Translations under genes and position numbers: made by a program
The notes under the pieces: model-generated
What the model saw: only the letters and a program-made list of their open reading frames with translations
Database searches by the model: none
What the model was told of the DNA's origin: nothing
Part shown: piece by piece, positions 35,701-46,278 of the stretch
How positions within the stretch are numbered: the stretch's first letter is position 1
Layout: every line of letters begins with the position of its first letter
DNA from: PALSA-660 sp963726435
GTDB lineage: Bacteria > Actinomycetota > Coriobacteriia > Anaerosomatales > PALSA-660
Direction of reading: 5' to 3'
Assembly (NCBI GenBank): GCA_963726435.1
Contig: CAVSCJ010000006.1
Span: forward strand, 558,001 to 622,000
Length of the DNA: 64,000 nt

Positions 35701-38700
35701 CACTGCGTCATCCGGCGAGATGCCCATATCACGCAGTTCGACCTGCGAGGCGGTCCACGCCAGGTCGATAGCCCTCTGCGCGCTTGCGGTCTCGTGGTAC
35801 TTCTCGGTGAGGCGGACCGCCCTGTCACGCGAGTCGGCGGCGCCCGTGACGTAGACGATGCGCGCGCTCCCGCCCGGCCCGAGCCTGATCCCTCCCCGGA
35901 TCGCGGCGCACGGGTCCAGCACCGCGCCGATGCCTCCCGCAAGCGGCCCGGCACTCTCCACAGCGACCGGCCTGTCCGCTCCCCGCAGGCGGCCCAGGAA
36001 CGCCGCGCGGTCCGTCTCGAACGAAGGCTCGCACGACTCCTGATCGCAGGCGACGAGGTGGAACCCCCATGCCCTGCGCTCCTCGGCGCTCCTGGGACGG
36101 CGCGAGAACAGCAGCGCGTCGGTCTCGGGAAGGTACTCGGTCTCGACGAACAGGTTCGAGAACGCCCGGTGGGCCTGGTCTCCGGCCTGCGCGCTCATGG
36201 CTATCTCGAGGTAGGAGGTGACTTCGAGGCGCCGCGCTCGCCGCCCACGGTTCGTGAAGGTCAGCCGCCGCACCTCCACGTCGTCCTCCGGGGAGACCGC
36301 GACCTCGATCTGCGTCTCGAGCTCTCCGTCGACTCGGCGGAACTCCGCCTTGTCCGCCGAGAAGGCGACTCGGTACTCGTCGGGCTGCTTGGGCCACGGG
36401 TTGTGGGGCACCGAGAAGACGTCACCGCTCGCCAGGTCGCGGACGTAGAAGAAGGTGCCCCAGCAGTCCCTCGTGACATCCTCGCGGTATCGCGTCACCG
36501 CCAGCCCGCGCCAGCGCGAGTAGCCGCCGCCACCATTGGTGACCATGACGGAGTAGCGGCCGTTGGAGAGGAAACGCGTCGAGGGCGCCGGCGTGTCCGC
36601 TGTCTTGTAGAGCCGAGCGACCGGCAACGCGAACTCGTGTACCGAGCGGACGTAGGCTATCTCCTCGGTGTGCGGAGTGAGCATCTCCACGCCGCGAGGA
36701 ACGCGCTCCTGCAGGAGCAGCTCCGCCGATGCCACGGTCGGGTCAGCGTGGAAGCGCTGGCGCATCTTGTCGCCGTTGAGCTGGTTGCCAAGCGCGACGA
36801 ACGCCATGCCCTGATGGTGTGCGAAGTAGGCGCGGACGACGGCCCGCCGCTGGCCTGCCGGCACCCGGCCCGCGGTGTAGTCGACGGCTTCGTAGAAGCC
36901 GTAGCGCCCCTCGGCCCCCTGCTGCGAGAACGCCTCGAGGCTCGCCACGACCGACCGCGGTTCGATCGGCAGCGCGAGCATCGAGGCGTAAGGCGCGACC
37001 ACCACGTCATCGGCAAGGCCCCGCTTGAGCCCCAGTCCCGGGACACCGAACGCTTGGTACTGGTACGTCAGGTCGGCGTCCTTGGCGTTGAACCCAGACT
37101 CGGAAACGCCCCAGGGAACGCCCAGTTCGGCGGCGTACTGGCGCTGGCGCTTCACCACGGTCTCGTACGTCTCGTCCAGGATGGTGCCGGGCCAGGAGCG
37201 CATGACGAGAAGCGGCATGAGGTACTCGAACATCGAGCCCGACCACGAGACGAGCGCTCGCCCGGTCCCGACGTCGGTCAGCTGTCGCCCGAGGCGGAAC
37301 CAGTGGGCCTGCGGGACGTCGCCCTTCGCGATCGCGAGGAAGCTCGCCAGCCGGGCCTCGCTGGCCAGCAGGTCGTAGAAGGACGGGTCCAGACGGCCCT
37401 CCGTGAGGTTGAACCCGATCGAGAAGAGCAGGCGCGAATCGTCGAAGAGCGACCCGAAGTCGGTGTGCTCCCAGATGTCGCGCGTGATCTCCGCGGACTC
37501 GCGTGCGCGCGCGAGCAGGCCCGCACACACGCCGCGACCGTCCCGGATGCCTCGGCCGACTTGCTCGGCCCAGACACGCGACTCGTCCGACGCCGCGTTC
37601 TCCGCGAGGTCGTCGAGCGCCACCAGCACGCGGTCGAGGCCCTCGGCGAGGCCGACGAGCGACGGGACGTACACGAGCAGCGGGCGCAGCTCGGGCCGCA
37701 AGCGCGCGTCGCCCGGCACCTCCGCCAGGAGCTGCGCCCAGGGGGCGAGGTCGCGCAGCATCTCGAGAGGTCCCCGGACTGCGCTCACGGCGTCGATGCA
37801 CGAAGCACGTACGCGCTCCAGCGGCGTGGAAGGCCATGGCGAGGCCGACGTGGTCCCGTCGCCGCCCTGTGGCTCGTACAGCAGCCCTGTGAGGATCTCG
37901 ACCTCCGCGGCGTTGATGGAGAGCCTTTCGAGCAGGCCGTACCATCCGCCCAGGTTGTGGGGCTGCTCGGCCAGTTCCAGCGTGCGCGAGAAGGCATCGA
38001 GCGCCTCCCGAAGGTCGCGCACCGCCTCGGCGGAGACGAGCGTCGCCTTCTCGGCCTGGAAGTCCTCCAACGCCAGCGCGAGAGTGTCACGCGCACCCGC
38101 CACCAGCTGCTCACCGAGCAGAGGCGCCTCCGTGACCTCCAGCAGCCCGATGCGCAGCGTCAGCAGGTGGCCTGCGAGGTTGCCGGAGTCCACTGTCGAG
38201 ACGTAGGCGGGGCGGAGCGGCCGGAGCGTGTCGGTGTCGTACCAGTTGTAGAAGTGACCGTCGTGGCGCTCGAGGCTCGCCATGGTCCCGAGCGTGAGCG
38301 CCACGCGCTCGTTCAGATCGGCCAGGCAGGAGTAGCCGAGATCGTAGGCGTTCAGATACGCGAGCAACTGCAGACCCAGGTTCGTAGGTGACGTGCGGTA
38401 CGCTACCCGACCCTCCGGATCCTCCTGGAAGTTGTCCGGAGCAAGGTGGTGTCCGTCCGCCTTCACGAAGGTCTCGAAGAACCGCCATGTCTTGCGAGCG
38501 GCGCGCCGCAGCGTTCGCGACTGCTTCTGAGAGAGCGCGGCGTGCTCCACGGCCGTGGGCTGCGATACCAGCCAGGCCACCGTCGGACCGACGAGCCATA
38601 TCGCCGCGAAGACCACGGCCACCATGAGGCGCTCGGGATGCGTGAAGGCGCCAGCCGTCAGTAGAAGCACGGCCGCCGCCGCGGACGGGCCGAGAGCGCG

Positions 38701-41526
38701 CCAGAAGGCGGGAGCGCTCAAGCTCGCGGTCTGCTCGACCTCAGCGGCGGTCACCCACTGCAGCAGGTGCTTGCGGCTCACTCCCATCCGCCACAGAGTC
38801 CGCACTGTGGCGTCCGCTGCCATCCAGGCCTGATGCGGCAGCAGCGCCAGGTTGAACAGGCCGCGAACCGAATCGTCCTGGAAGTCCTGCATGATCTCAG
38901 GCACCTGCTGCCGCAGACTCAGCTTCCGCGATCGCGAGAGAACGGAGTCGGCGAACGAGAAATACGCGGGGAAGAGGATGACCAGCGGCAAGAAGAGCGG
39001 CCAGGCGACGGCGGGATCCGGCACGACCAGCCACCCGATCGTGAAGAGCAGCAGCGTCAGCGGCGGGACGAGCGAACGCCTCAGGTTGTCGACGATCTTC
39101 CAGCGGTGCAGGGCCGAGAGCGGGTTCCTGACGGTCGTGTCGTCCTCCCTGCGCACGTTGAGACCGAGGAAGGGAAGAGTCTGCCAGTCGCCGCGGACCC
39201 ACCTGCGCTGCCTCTGCGAGGCCGAGAGGTAGTTCGCCGGATAGTCATCTATGACCTCAGTGTCGCTCGCGAGTGCCGTGCGCAGGAAACAGCCCTCTAT
39301 GAGATCGTGAGAGAGAAGGGTGTTCTCGGGGAACGCGCCACGCAGCACGCCGAGGTACACGTCGACCTCGAAGATGCCCTTGCCGGTGAAGGATCCTTCC
39401 TCGAACACATCCTGATAGGTGTCGGAGACGGCCATAGCGTAGGGGTCGATGCCGACGCCGCTCGAGGACATGAGCGAGTACTGCGACCTGTGGGCACCCG
39501 GCAGCGACATCCCGACACGGGGCTGGACCAAGCCGTATCCCCTGAGGACCCTACCCTCGCCAGGCTCCCACCGGGCCCTGTTGAGCGGGTGCGCGATCGT
39601 GGCTATCAGCCGCTTCGCCGCGTCCCTGGGCACGATCGTGTCGGCGTCGACCGTCAGAACGAACGTGACCCCGCGAAGCCAGTCTCCATCCCCTATCCGG
39701 GTGTGTATCGAGGTCACCTGACCGTTGCGCAACTCCCGTACGAACTCGTCGATGAATCCGCGCTTGCGCTCCCAGCCCATCCACGTCCGCTCGGCCTCAT
39801 CGAAGCGGCGTTCGCGCATGAACAGGTGGAAGGGGCGCACCGCGGCCTCTTCCCAGTAGCGTTCGTTCAGCTCGTCGATGCCGCGTCGCGCCGCCTCCTC
39901 GACCAAGTCGTCCTCGGGGACGCGCTCCGAAGGTGATGATGTCGGATCCCCCAGGAAGGCGAAGTGTATGTTCGGGTCCCGGTTGGCCAGGAACGCCACT
40001 TCGAGGCCGTCGATGACGGTCTGCACGTGAGGGACGGACAGCAGAAGCGAAGGAGCCACGACTACCGTGCGGTGTGACTCCGAGACGGGCGCCAGCGGGT
40101 CGAGCTTCGGCAGGGCACGCGCCGGGAATACCAGCGCGGCGATCCGATTGGTGAGCGCCAGCCCCGGTTCCGACACGGGGATCAGACCCGCCAGCAGGAC
40201 CGCCGCAAGCCCCCAGCCGGTCACGCCCTGCATCATGGCGTAGGCCACGAGTCCCGCGCCGAAGCCGGCGGTGGCCAGCGCCAGCATTCCCCAGTAGAAG
40301 GTACCGCGGAACCTCAGGGGCCCCCTGTAGATCTGCTGGCGAGGGCGCACCCGGTATCCGACGGCGCGCTCGAGCTCGTATCGACCCGAGCTGATCAGCC
40401 AGAAACCCACGTGGCCGCGAAGGTCGTCCTCCGCATCGGCGACCAGCGACGCCTCGCATCGCTCCACGACCTGCTGCGCGACCTCTATCTCGCCCGTGCC
40501 GGAACGCTTGGACAGCTCCTCCAACGAATGCCTGTATCGATCCCGGCTCGCGAAGTCCATGAGCCCGTAGACTCCGACCGGATCCCTGCGCAGGATCCGC
40601 TCGACATGACAGATGCTCTCGAAGAAGTCGTTCCAGTCCAATCCGTCCAGCAGTCTTACGGACCCGATGGCGTTCGCGATGGACACCTGATCCGCGGCTT
40701 GACGCTTCTGGTGCAGGACTCCCTCGCGCTCGAGGTTCAGGGAGAGCGACGAGAGCCGCCCGGCCAGCCACGAGTTCACCATCTCCGGCGCGATGTCCGC
40801 ACCCTGCATCCGCTGGGCGAACCTGAGAAGGAACACAGGCGAGTCGTGCAGCGGGTCGGCAGTGATCCCCGCCAGCAATCCGGGCAGTGAGTCGGGTTCG
40901 TCCTGGCCGGCGATGGTGAGCCTCTCCGCCCACGCGTCCGCCGAATCCTCGCGAACATGTGCTTCGAGCACGCTGCGCGACAGGCGCCGAAGGTTCTCGA
41001 CGAGGCCGATGCGGAGCATGATCGGCACCGCCCAGCACTCGCCGATCGTCAGCGGCGACACCTCCTGATACGCCTCGATGAACGCGAGCAGCCCCGCCAT
41101 GTCCATGCGGGAGTCGCTGTGCGTGATGACGGATATGGCCGCCTCGTAGACCCTCGGCAGGCCGGCGTACTCGCCCGAGTCGAGGCGCGGCAGTTCGATG
41201 CCGAAGGCGGCGGGAAGGTCCTCCCTCACCTCCCGGACCTGCTGCTCGATCAGGTAGTAGTTGTCGAGCAGCCAGTCACCGGCGGGCGAGACCGCTCGGG
41301 GGCCGCGCGCAGCCTTGTTCAGGTGGGCGTTGTCGGAGGCCAGGTCGATGGCGGCGCGGTCGATCAGGGTCAGAAGCCGGGTCGTGCGGATGCGCCCGCC
41401 CGTGACGGTTCCCTGCCCGGCCGCTATGAGCCGCGCCTCTTCGGCGAGCCGGTCGGGTCCGAGCAGCTCGTCGCGGAAGGGCGCGTCACTGTCGGGGTCG
41501 CGCCGGGCCGTCGCCGGTCCGGGCAT
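32747..41526 (-). CDS. ndvB: Giant NdvB-type cyclic beta-glucan synthase/phosphorylase (GT84-GH94), one frameshift
   Basis: Two frames (41526-33706 and 33709-32747) together give about 2,926 residues, the size of NdvB/Cgs proteins. The N-terminus (GDWLLDNYYLIEQQVREVRE) is typical. Membrane helices lie near residues 405-465, 815-870 and 935-980. A GT84 domain (about 490-800) has VDADTIVP (near 625) and QRQRRWVRGDW (near 774), and a glycoamylase-like region spans about 1350-1510. Two GH94 modules follow. The catalytic motif GDWNDGMN of the last module is split at 33720 by loss of one base in a G run; the resulting ATGA overlap only imitates two genes. It builds and processes beta-glucan at the membrane; the linkage is inferred from the family. 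Confidence 0.85.
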
Positions 41527-41630
41527 CGGGCCTCCCTAGGTCTCGAGTCGAGGGCGGAGCGCGCGACGACAGGCGCTCCGTGCACGCGCGCCCGTCACAC
41601 GGGAGTATTCCCCAAGAGCGGCAGCCGAAC

Positions 41631-41668
41631 GTGAGGGACCCCGGAGCTCCCGCTCCGGGGTCCCTCAC
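41631..41668 (-). terminator. Strong stem-loop terminator
   Basis: A perfect 17-base stem (GTGAGGGACCCCGGAGC with its complement) encloses a 4-base loop. It lies 22 bases after the stop of the secreted-protein gene and before the glucan synthase gene. No U run follows on the minus strand, as is common for terminators in high-GC genomes. It may equally act as an mRNA 3'-end stabiliser. Confidence 0.75.
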
Positions 41669-41689
41669 CTAGCCTTGCCCTCGAGCCCG

Positions 41690-42382
41690 CTAGAGCCGGA
41701 CCCACTTGAAGGTCTTCGCCGAGGACTTCACGTGCGAGACGTCCTCGTGAGTGACCCTGATCAGCCACGAGCCGGAGGCGTTCGGACGCCACTTCGCCGC
41801 CCACTTCGACTGCAGCGAGTTCTGCTTGTGCAGCGCGACTTCGACCGAGCTGTGCAGCACCCACTTGTCCACGGCGATCCGCTTGAGATGGCCCTTGCCG
41901 TGCTTCACGACGACCGTTGTCGTCTCTAGGCGCCAGAAGCTGACGGTGACCGTCGAGGCCTCCTGCGGCTGCATCGTCCCCTTGACCGTGTAGCTGTGGC
42001 CCCTATGGACATGGCCGTTGATCTGCGGCTTCGACAGGCGCGCCATCACTTCGACCGTCACCGGAGCGCTGCTCGTTTCGTCGCTGATCCACGCCTTGAA
42101 GGTCGTCGTCACCTTCGGCTTCTTCACCGTGACCGTCGAGGTCGTGGGCGTGGCCAGGAGAGTGGTCGTCGTCCACTCGCTCGCGCCCGCGGGCATCGCG
42201 AGGATCGTCGCTGTGGCCGAGTCGGCTGTCGGGAAGCCGACGGTCAGCCTGACGTCCTTCCCGTACGTGAGTTTCATCGGATTCGCGCTCAGCGTGAGCA
42301 CTTCCTGAGCGACAGCGACAGATCCGGCGACCAGCACCGACGCCATCACCAGGCCGATCCATATCAAGACCCTCTTCTTCAT
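41690..42382 (-). CDS. Secreted beta-sandwich protein of unknown function
   Basis: The 230 residues have a clear Sec signal (MKKRVLIWIGLVMASVLVAG, cleavage after AVAQ or nearby). The mature part looks all-beta, Thr/Val-rich, and probably forms two immunoglobulin-like units. The second (about 120-230) has SYTVKGTMQP, WVLHSS and SGSWLIRVTHEDVSH. That order closely resembles the C-terminal domain of the multihaem cytochrome at 46279-47886, so the two share a cell-surface domain. No catalytic residues or Cys ligands are seen. A binding or surface-layer role is only a guess. It lies downstream of the ECF sigma/anti-sigma pair, with a strong terminator after it. Confidence 0.65.
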   Translation of the reverse strand: MKKRVLIWIGLVMASVLVAGSVAVAQEVLTLSANPMKLTYGKDVRLTVGFPTADSATATILAMPAGASEWTTTTLLATPTTSTVTVKKPKVTTTFKAWISDETSSAPVTVEVMARLSKPQINGHVHRGHSYTVKGTMQPQEASTVTVSFWRLETTTVVVKHGKGHLKRIAVDKWVLHSSVEVALHKQNSLQSKWAAKWRPNASGSWLIRVTHEDVSHVKSSAKTFKWVRL

Positions 42383-42472
42383 GTGACCACCTTCCGTTTG
42401 CCCCCGGGAGTCTGTCCCGCCAACTGACGCGTGACGCGGTCCCTCGCTAGGGACCGCGCTTGAACCCGTGTG

Positions 42473-43180
42473 TTAGTCGTCCTGCGGCGGCTTGCCGTGA
42501 TCCGACGACCGCTCTTTCGGCCCGACTCCCTGACGCTTCGAGCGAGGAGTGGCCTTCTTGCCCGTGGGCGCGTCGCCTGTGACCTTGCCCTTGGACGCGT
42601 CGACCGCGTTGGACTGAGCCGGCAGGTCCTGTCCGCCCTTGTTGACCCCGGCGGTGCCGGACGTCGACTGGCTCGAGCCGTGTACCCCGACGTTGGAGGG
42701 GGACCCGCCGCCCGTATCGGGCGCCCGGGACGCCGGCATCGTGTCGACGCCGACGGAGACCGTCGGTTCCGGGTCCGGGATGTGGAGGCCCGCGGCCTGG
42801 ACTGCGGTCGCGACGGCATGCTGGATCGGAGCGGGCAGAACGCCGGCGTATGCGGCCCCGCCGAACGCCAGGATGCCCGCCAAGGCCGCGGCGATCGCCC
42901 ATCCCCGTGCGAACGCCGTCCTGAACGCGGGGCGCTTCGCCGGTCTCAGCCAAGAGTCCCGGCTACTGCCGGCCGGGGCTTCCGCGGGAAGGAGCCGCAC
43001 TGCCTCGGTCATGGCGGCCAGGTGCGCCGTCTCGAGGGCGGCCGTCTGCTCCTCGGGCAAGGCATCGCTCACGTCGCCGAAGAAGCGCGCGACTTGTCCG
43101 AGGTCGGCATCGTCGATGGGCACGCGCCCGTCGAAGAGCCGCTCGATCCGCGCGTCGTCCATGTCCTGGAACCGTCTCAT
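42473..43180 (-). CDS. Probable membrane anti-sigma factor
   Basis: The 235 residues have an N-terminal helical cytosolic part (about 1-90, with RIERLFDGRVPIDDADLGQV typical of short anti-sigma domains), one membrane helix (about 93-112, AIAAALAGILAFGGAAYAG) and an extracytoplasmic Ser/Gly/Lys-rich tail that looks disordered. No zinc-binding HxxxCxxC motif is seen, so it is not the classical ZAS type. The gene starts 38 bases after the ECF sigma gene, the normal arrangement for a sigma factor and its membrane inhibitor. It would hold the sigma factor at the membrane until a surface signal triggers its release. Confidence 0.68.
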   Translation of the reverse strand: MRRFQDMDDARIERLFDGRVPIDDADLGQVARFFGDVSDALPEEQTAALETAHLAAMTEAVRLLPAEAPAGSSRDSWLRPAKRPAFRTAFARGWAIAAALAGILAFGGAAYAGVLPAPIQHAVATAVQAAGLHIPDPEPTVSVGVDTMPASRAPDTGGGSPSNVGVHGSSQSTSGTAGVNKGGQDLPAQSNAVDASKGKVTGDAPTGKKATPRSKRQGVGPKERSSDHGKPPQDD

Positions 43181-43218
43181 GCCCTGGTAACCGCCGAAGC
43201 CGGTCAGAAGGATACGGC

Positions 43219-43762
43219 CTACCTCGACATCTCTCGGCGGATCGTGGAGAGCGCTCTCGATTGGAGTGCTTTGACCGCCCCGGGGCGCTTCCCGAGCACG
43301 ACGCCCGCTTCGTCCACCGTCAGCCGGGCGAAGAGCCGCAGGAACAGCACGTCGCGCTGCGCGGTAGTCAGGCGCCCCAGGATCGCCAGGACCCGCTGGT
43401 CCGCCATGCTCCGCATGGCGTCTTCCTCGATGTCACCCGAGCCGCCCTCCGCGGCGAGCAGGTCGTCATGACACGTAGTCGACCCGCTCCCGCCCGGCGC
43501 GACGCCATTCGTCGACCAGACGGTTGTGGGCGATCATGAAGACCCACGTACGGAAGTCGCGCTCGCTGCCGTCGAACCCGGCGAGGTTCCGGACGATCTG
43601 CAGGAACACTTCGCCGAGTAGGTCCTCGGCCTCCCGGGCCCCGCGCCCTCTCAGGTAGCGCAGTACCGCCGGAGAGTACTCCCGGTAGACGGTCGCCCAC
43701 GCCCAGTCGGCGCCTGTCCGGGCCGCCGACAGCAACGCCTGGAAGTCGGGATCGTCCTGCAC
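43219..43762 (-). CDS. ECF-type RNA polymerase sigma factor (one frameshift)
   Basis: About 181 codons plus one extra base. From GTG 43762 (GGAG upstream) the sigma-2 domain reads FQALLSAARTGADWAWATVY, with the core-binding segment AEDLLGEVFLQIVRNLAGF and the promoter -10 region FRTWVFMIAHNRLVDEWRR. After a single-base slip near 43470 the sigma-4 domain follows as LTTAQRDVLFLRLFARLTV and VVLGKRPGAVKALQSRAL, an HTH for the -35 element. It is a group-4 sigma factor with its likely membrane anti-sigma directly downstream. The regulon is unknown. The frameshift separates the two essential domains, so the gene as written would be dead. Confidence 0.78.
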
Positions 43763-43832
43763 GCGTTCTCCAGCCGACGTCGATGCGTGCGCGCACTCCA
43801 AGTATCGTCCTGCGCCCGGGCGCGCCGGACCC

Positions 43833-44591
43833 TCAGTTGGCGCCCGACAGGGTCGCCGTGTTGTCGGCCCCTCGTGACTCCCAGTATCCGAGCGAATCGC
43901 TCGTTGTCCGACACCTCGATGCCGGTGACCCACTTCGCCCACTTGTAGCCGAGGCGATCCTCGGCGACCACCTGGAAGGGGAAGCCGCGCTCGGGCGGCA
44001 TGACGACGCCGTTCATGCGATACGCCAGCAGGATGTCGCGGCCGACCACGTAGTCGAGACGGCAGCGACTCGGAGTAGCCGTCGACGCATCGGAAGATGA
44101 CGATCTTGGCTCGGGTCGCGCGCGTCCGCGTCCGCGCGCGCGAGCAGGTCCTTGATAAGCACCCCCTGCCACAGGTAGGTGACGGACCAGCCGTCCACGC
44201 AGTTGAGCGTCGTCGCCTTCTGATACGCCGGCATTTCGGTCACGTCAGCGTACGTTAGGGAGAGCGGCGTCGTCACCGAGCCCGTGACCGCGAGCCGGTA
44301 CGTCTCGATGTCGACGTGCTGCGGACCCTTGATCGAGTTCTCGGGCTCGGAGCTGACCAAGTCGAGCCGCGTGCCCTTGTAGCTGCGGACCTCGACGTTG
44401 CCCAGGTCGGCGACGGGAGGCGCGGTGGCGAGCCGGGCAGCAGGGGCCGGGACGGGAGACGGCGTCGATGCCTGCGACGTTCCGGGCGGAACGGGCGATC
44501 CGTGACGCGTGGCCGGCCTCGCACATCCCAGAGCCGCGCAAGTGCCGAGCAGCGCGACTAGCGCTATCGCGGTCATGAACCGTGGCGCCAT
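43833..44591 (-). CDS. Molybdopterin-dependent oxidoreductase lipoprotein (sulfite-oxidase fold, frameshifted)
   Basis: About 252 residues across frames. A lipoprotein signal ends with the lipobox AALGC (near residue 24), followed by a Pro/Ala-rich linker. The catalytic domain has the molybdenum-ligand Cys in TTLNCVDGWSVTYLWQGV. A late conserved block then reads RMNGVVMPPERGFPF and GYKWAKWVTGIEV, and a corrected end YWESRGADNTATLSGAN. This fold includes sulfite oxidase and MsrP/YedY, which repairs methionine sulfoxide in secreted proteins; the true substrate is unknown. Several indels occur at 44040-44130 and near 43885. It is divergent from the DUF1214 gene, with 283 bases between. Confidence 0.72.
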
Positions 44592-44874
44592 CAGGGTATC
44601 TCCGCTCGTCCCGAATGTCCGAGGAACGCTGACGCTATCGATGTACCCGGTGTGCGCCGCGACCGGCGTAGTGCACTTGGACGCAGCAACCGCCGTGCTT
44701 GCGCGTCTTGGCGGAATACCGGGTAGAACCAGTGGCGGCGCAACGCCTAGACTCAAGCCGGAACCACCGACTCACGTTGCCTTCATCGGTGGATCAGCCA
44801 CATCGACAGCCTTCGTCGAGAAGGGTATATCTGCCGTCGATCCGCGACCCTGAGTCAAGGAGTCTTGAGACAAC

Positions 44875-45460
44875 ATGGGACTGACAACTGGCGTCGTGCA
44901 GGCAATCATCGTCGGCGCCGTGCTGGCGTTCATCACGGCGAATCTCATCTTGAACGCTGTGGCTCGGGCCATGCAGACGACCGTCAATGGCTGGAGCACC
45001 ACCCTCAAGTGCAGTCAGCCCGGCAACGGCATCCTTCAACGAGCCGCATGCGCCAAAGTCCTGCCCGCCGTCAATGTCGCTCAAGAGGCTGTGTATTGGA
45101 CGACGACCGTTGACGGCGCGGGCAAGACGCTGAATGGCCACCACGACTACGTCCTGCACTTTCCGGCGGGACAACTTCCGCCGAACGATGCGTTCTGGTC
45201 GCTGACGATGACCGACGTTCAGGGCTACATGGTGAGCAACCCGGTCGATCGCCACAGTGTCGGCGACCGTTCGAACCTTGCGCCGAACGCTGACGGCTCA
45301 ACCGACATTCATATCCAGAGCACGACCGCCGCAGGGCACGAGTCCAACTGGCTACCCGCGCCGACAGGCAACTTCAAGTTGTGGCTGCGGGCGTATCTGC
45401 CCGGGCAAAGCCATCCTTGACGGCGACTACCACCTGCCGCCGGTGGTCAGGGTGCGCTGA
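44875..45460 (+). CDS. DUF1214-domain protein, membrane-anchored (one frameshift)
   Basis: About 194 residues. The N-terminal helix (VVQAIIVGAVLAFITANL) anchors a domain with QEAVYWTTTVDGAGKTLNGH, ND(A)FWSLTMTD and TGNFKLWLRAYLP, the features of DUF1214. In many bacteria DUF1214 is the C-terminal half of a DUF1254-DUF1214 protein; here it is a separate gene placed before the DUF1254 gene. One extra base near 45405 shifts the end from the expected GDYHLPPVVRVR, whose stop is at 45460. Function unknown. Base composition is visibly less GC-rich than the glycolytic or ornithine regions, suggesting separate ancestry. Confidence 0.7.
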
Positions 45461-45461
45461 C

Positions 45462-46155
45462 ATGAACAGGTTCATCCTCAAACACAAGTACGCCGTCACG
45501 TTCGCCATACTCGCCGTCCTCGCATGGGCCGCCCGCAGACAGTTCTCTGCGGGGGGAAGCGTCCTCACCACCTACGCGGCAGTGGCAGCCATCGTATGGG
45601 CGACTCGGCACCCTCGTCTTCATCTATTACTGGCCGCGTATCACGTACACCGGCTTCAAGAGAGCGATCACCCACGGCGTTGACGCGAACACCTCGTCGG
45701 GCATCCCCATCAATACGCTCTACGCGGTGCCCACTCTCGCCGCGCCCTCGACCTCAAGCGCCAGCATCATGACAACGGGGACGGACTATCTGCTCTACGT
45801 TCTCGGCTGGCTTGACCTCTCAAGAGGAGCGCAAGTCCTGCATGTGCCGGACTTCTCCGGTCGCTACTACAGCGTACAGTTCACCGATCCGTCGGACGGC
45901 GCTGCGTTTGCCTACGTCGGCATGCGCACGACCGGCACGGCAGCGGGCGACTATCTCCTTACGGGGCCGAACTGGAACGGACAAGTACCGAGCGGCGTGA
46001 CGCAGATACCCTCTCCGAACAACGCGGTTGCCGTCATTGGACGCGTGTTCGTGGACGGTGAGAGCGACCTGCCGGCGGCCTACGGACTCGCCAAGCAGAT
46101 ACGGCTAGCGCCATTGGACCGTGTCAGTTCAGACGCCGCCGAGGCCCCAAGTTAG
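45462..46155 (+). CDS. DUF1254-domain protein, membrane-anchored (frameshifted)
   Basis: About 231 codons plus one base. The start MNRFILKHKYAVTFAIL (ATG 45462) and a second hydrophobic stretch are followed, after a frame change near 45605, by IYYWPRITYTGFKRAITHGV. Then come the DUF1254 hallmarks PTLAAPSTSSASIMTT, DYLLYVLGWLDLSRG and PDFSGRYYSVQFTDP, and VIGRVFVDGESDLPAA near the end. The function of DUF1254 proteins is not established. It lies 1 base after the DUF1214 gene, forming a two-gene unit that ends at a hairpin at 46159-46184. The pair may form one two-part protein. Confidence 0.7.
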
Positions 46156-46158
46156 GAG

Positions 46159-46184
46159 CGGCTCCCCTCTTGCGAAGGGAGCCG
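46159..46184 (+). terminator. Hairpin terminator after the DUF1254 gene
   Basis: The stem CGGCTCCC pairs perfectly with GGGAGCCG across a 10-base loop, followed by TTCATC. It begins 4 bases after the DUF1254 stop. On the minus strand it also sits directly 3' of the displaced tRNA-Leu end at 46196. A similar hairpin follows the complete tRNA at 47987-48014, so it may have originated as a tRNA terminator. Confidence 0.65.
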
Positions 46185-46195
46185 TTCATCATCTC

Positions 46196-46252
46196 TGGTG
46201 TCCGAGGGGGGACTTGAACCCCCATGAGGTTGCCCTCACTAGCTCCTCAACC
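46196..46252 (-). repeat. Displaced 3' half of tRNA-Leu (attachment-site-like direct repeat)
   Basis: Positions 46196-46242 are identical over 47 bases to the 3' end of the complete tRNA-Leu at 48026-48072, including CCA. The adjoining anticodon-loop octamer GGTTGAGG also matches. Upstream of that the sequence diverges and no 5' half exists, so this is not a working tRNA. The matching part, anticodon loop to 3' end, is exactly what tyrosine integrases use as attB. The two copies flank about 1.8 kb containing only the multihaem cytochrome gene. Confidence 0.85.
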
Positions 46253-46278
46253 CGCAAATCGGACGCCGAGGATCCACG

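Noticed and set aside
35794..38391. An 865-residue plus-strand reading frame
   Set aside because: It is antisense to the glucan synthase, has no recognisable motif and is Arg/Gly/Val-rich, as expected for the reverse strand of high-GC coding DNA.
44764..44792. Inverted repeat CCACCGA/TCGGTGG between divergent genes
   Set aside because: The arms are only seven bases, the position is unremarkable and no regulator family is suggested.
46196..46252. A second tRNA-Leu gene
   Set aside because: Only the 3' half and part of the anticodon loop are present; no acceptor 5' strand or D-arm exists.
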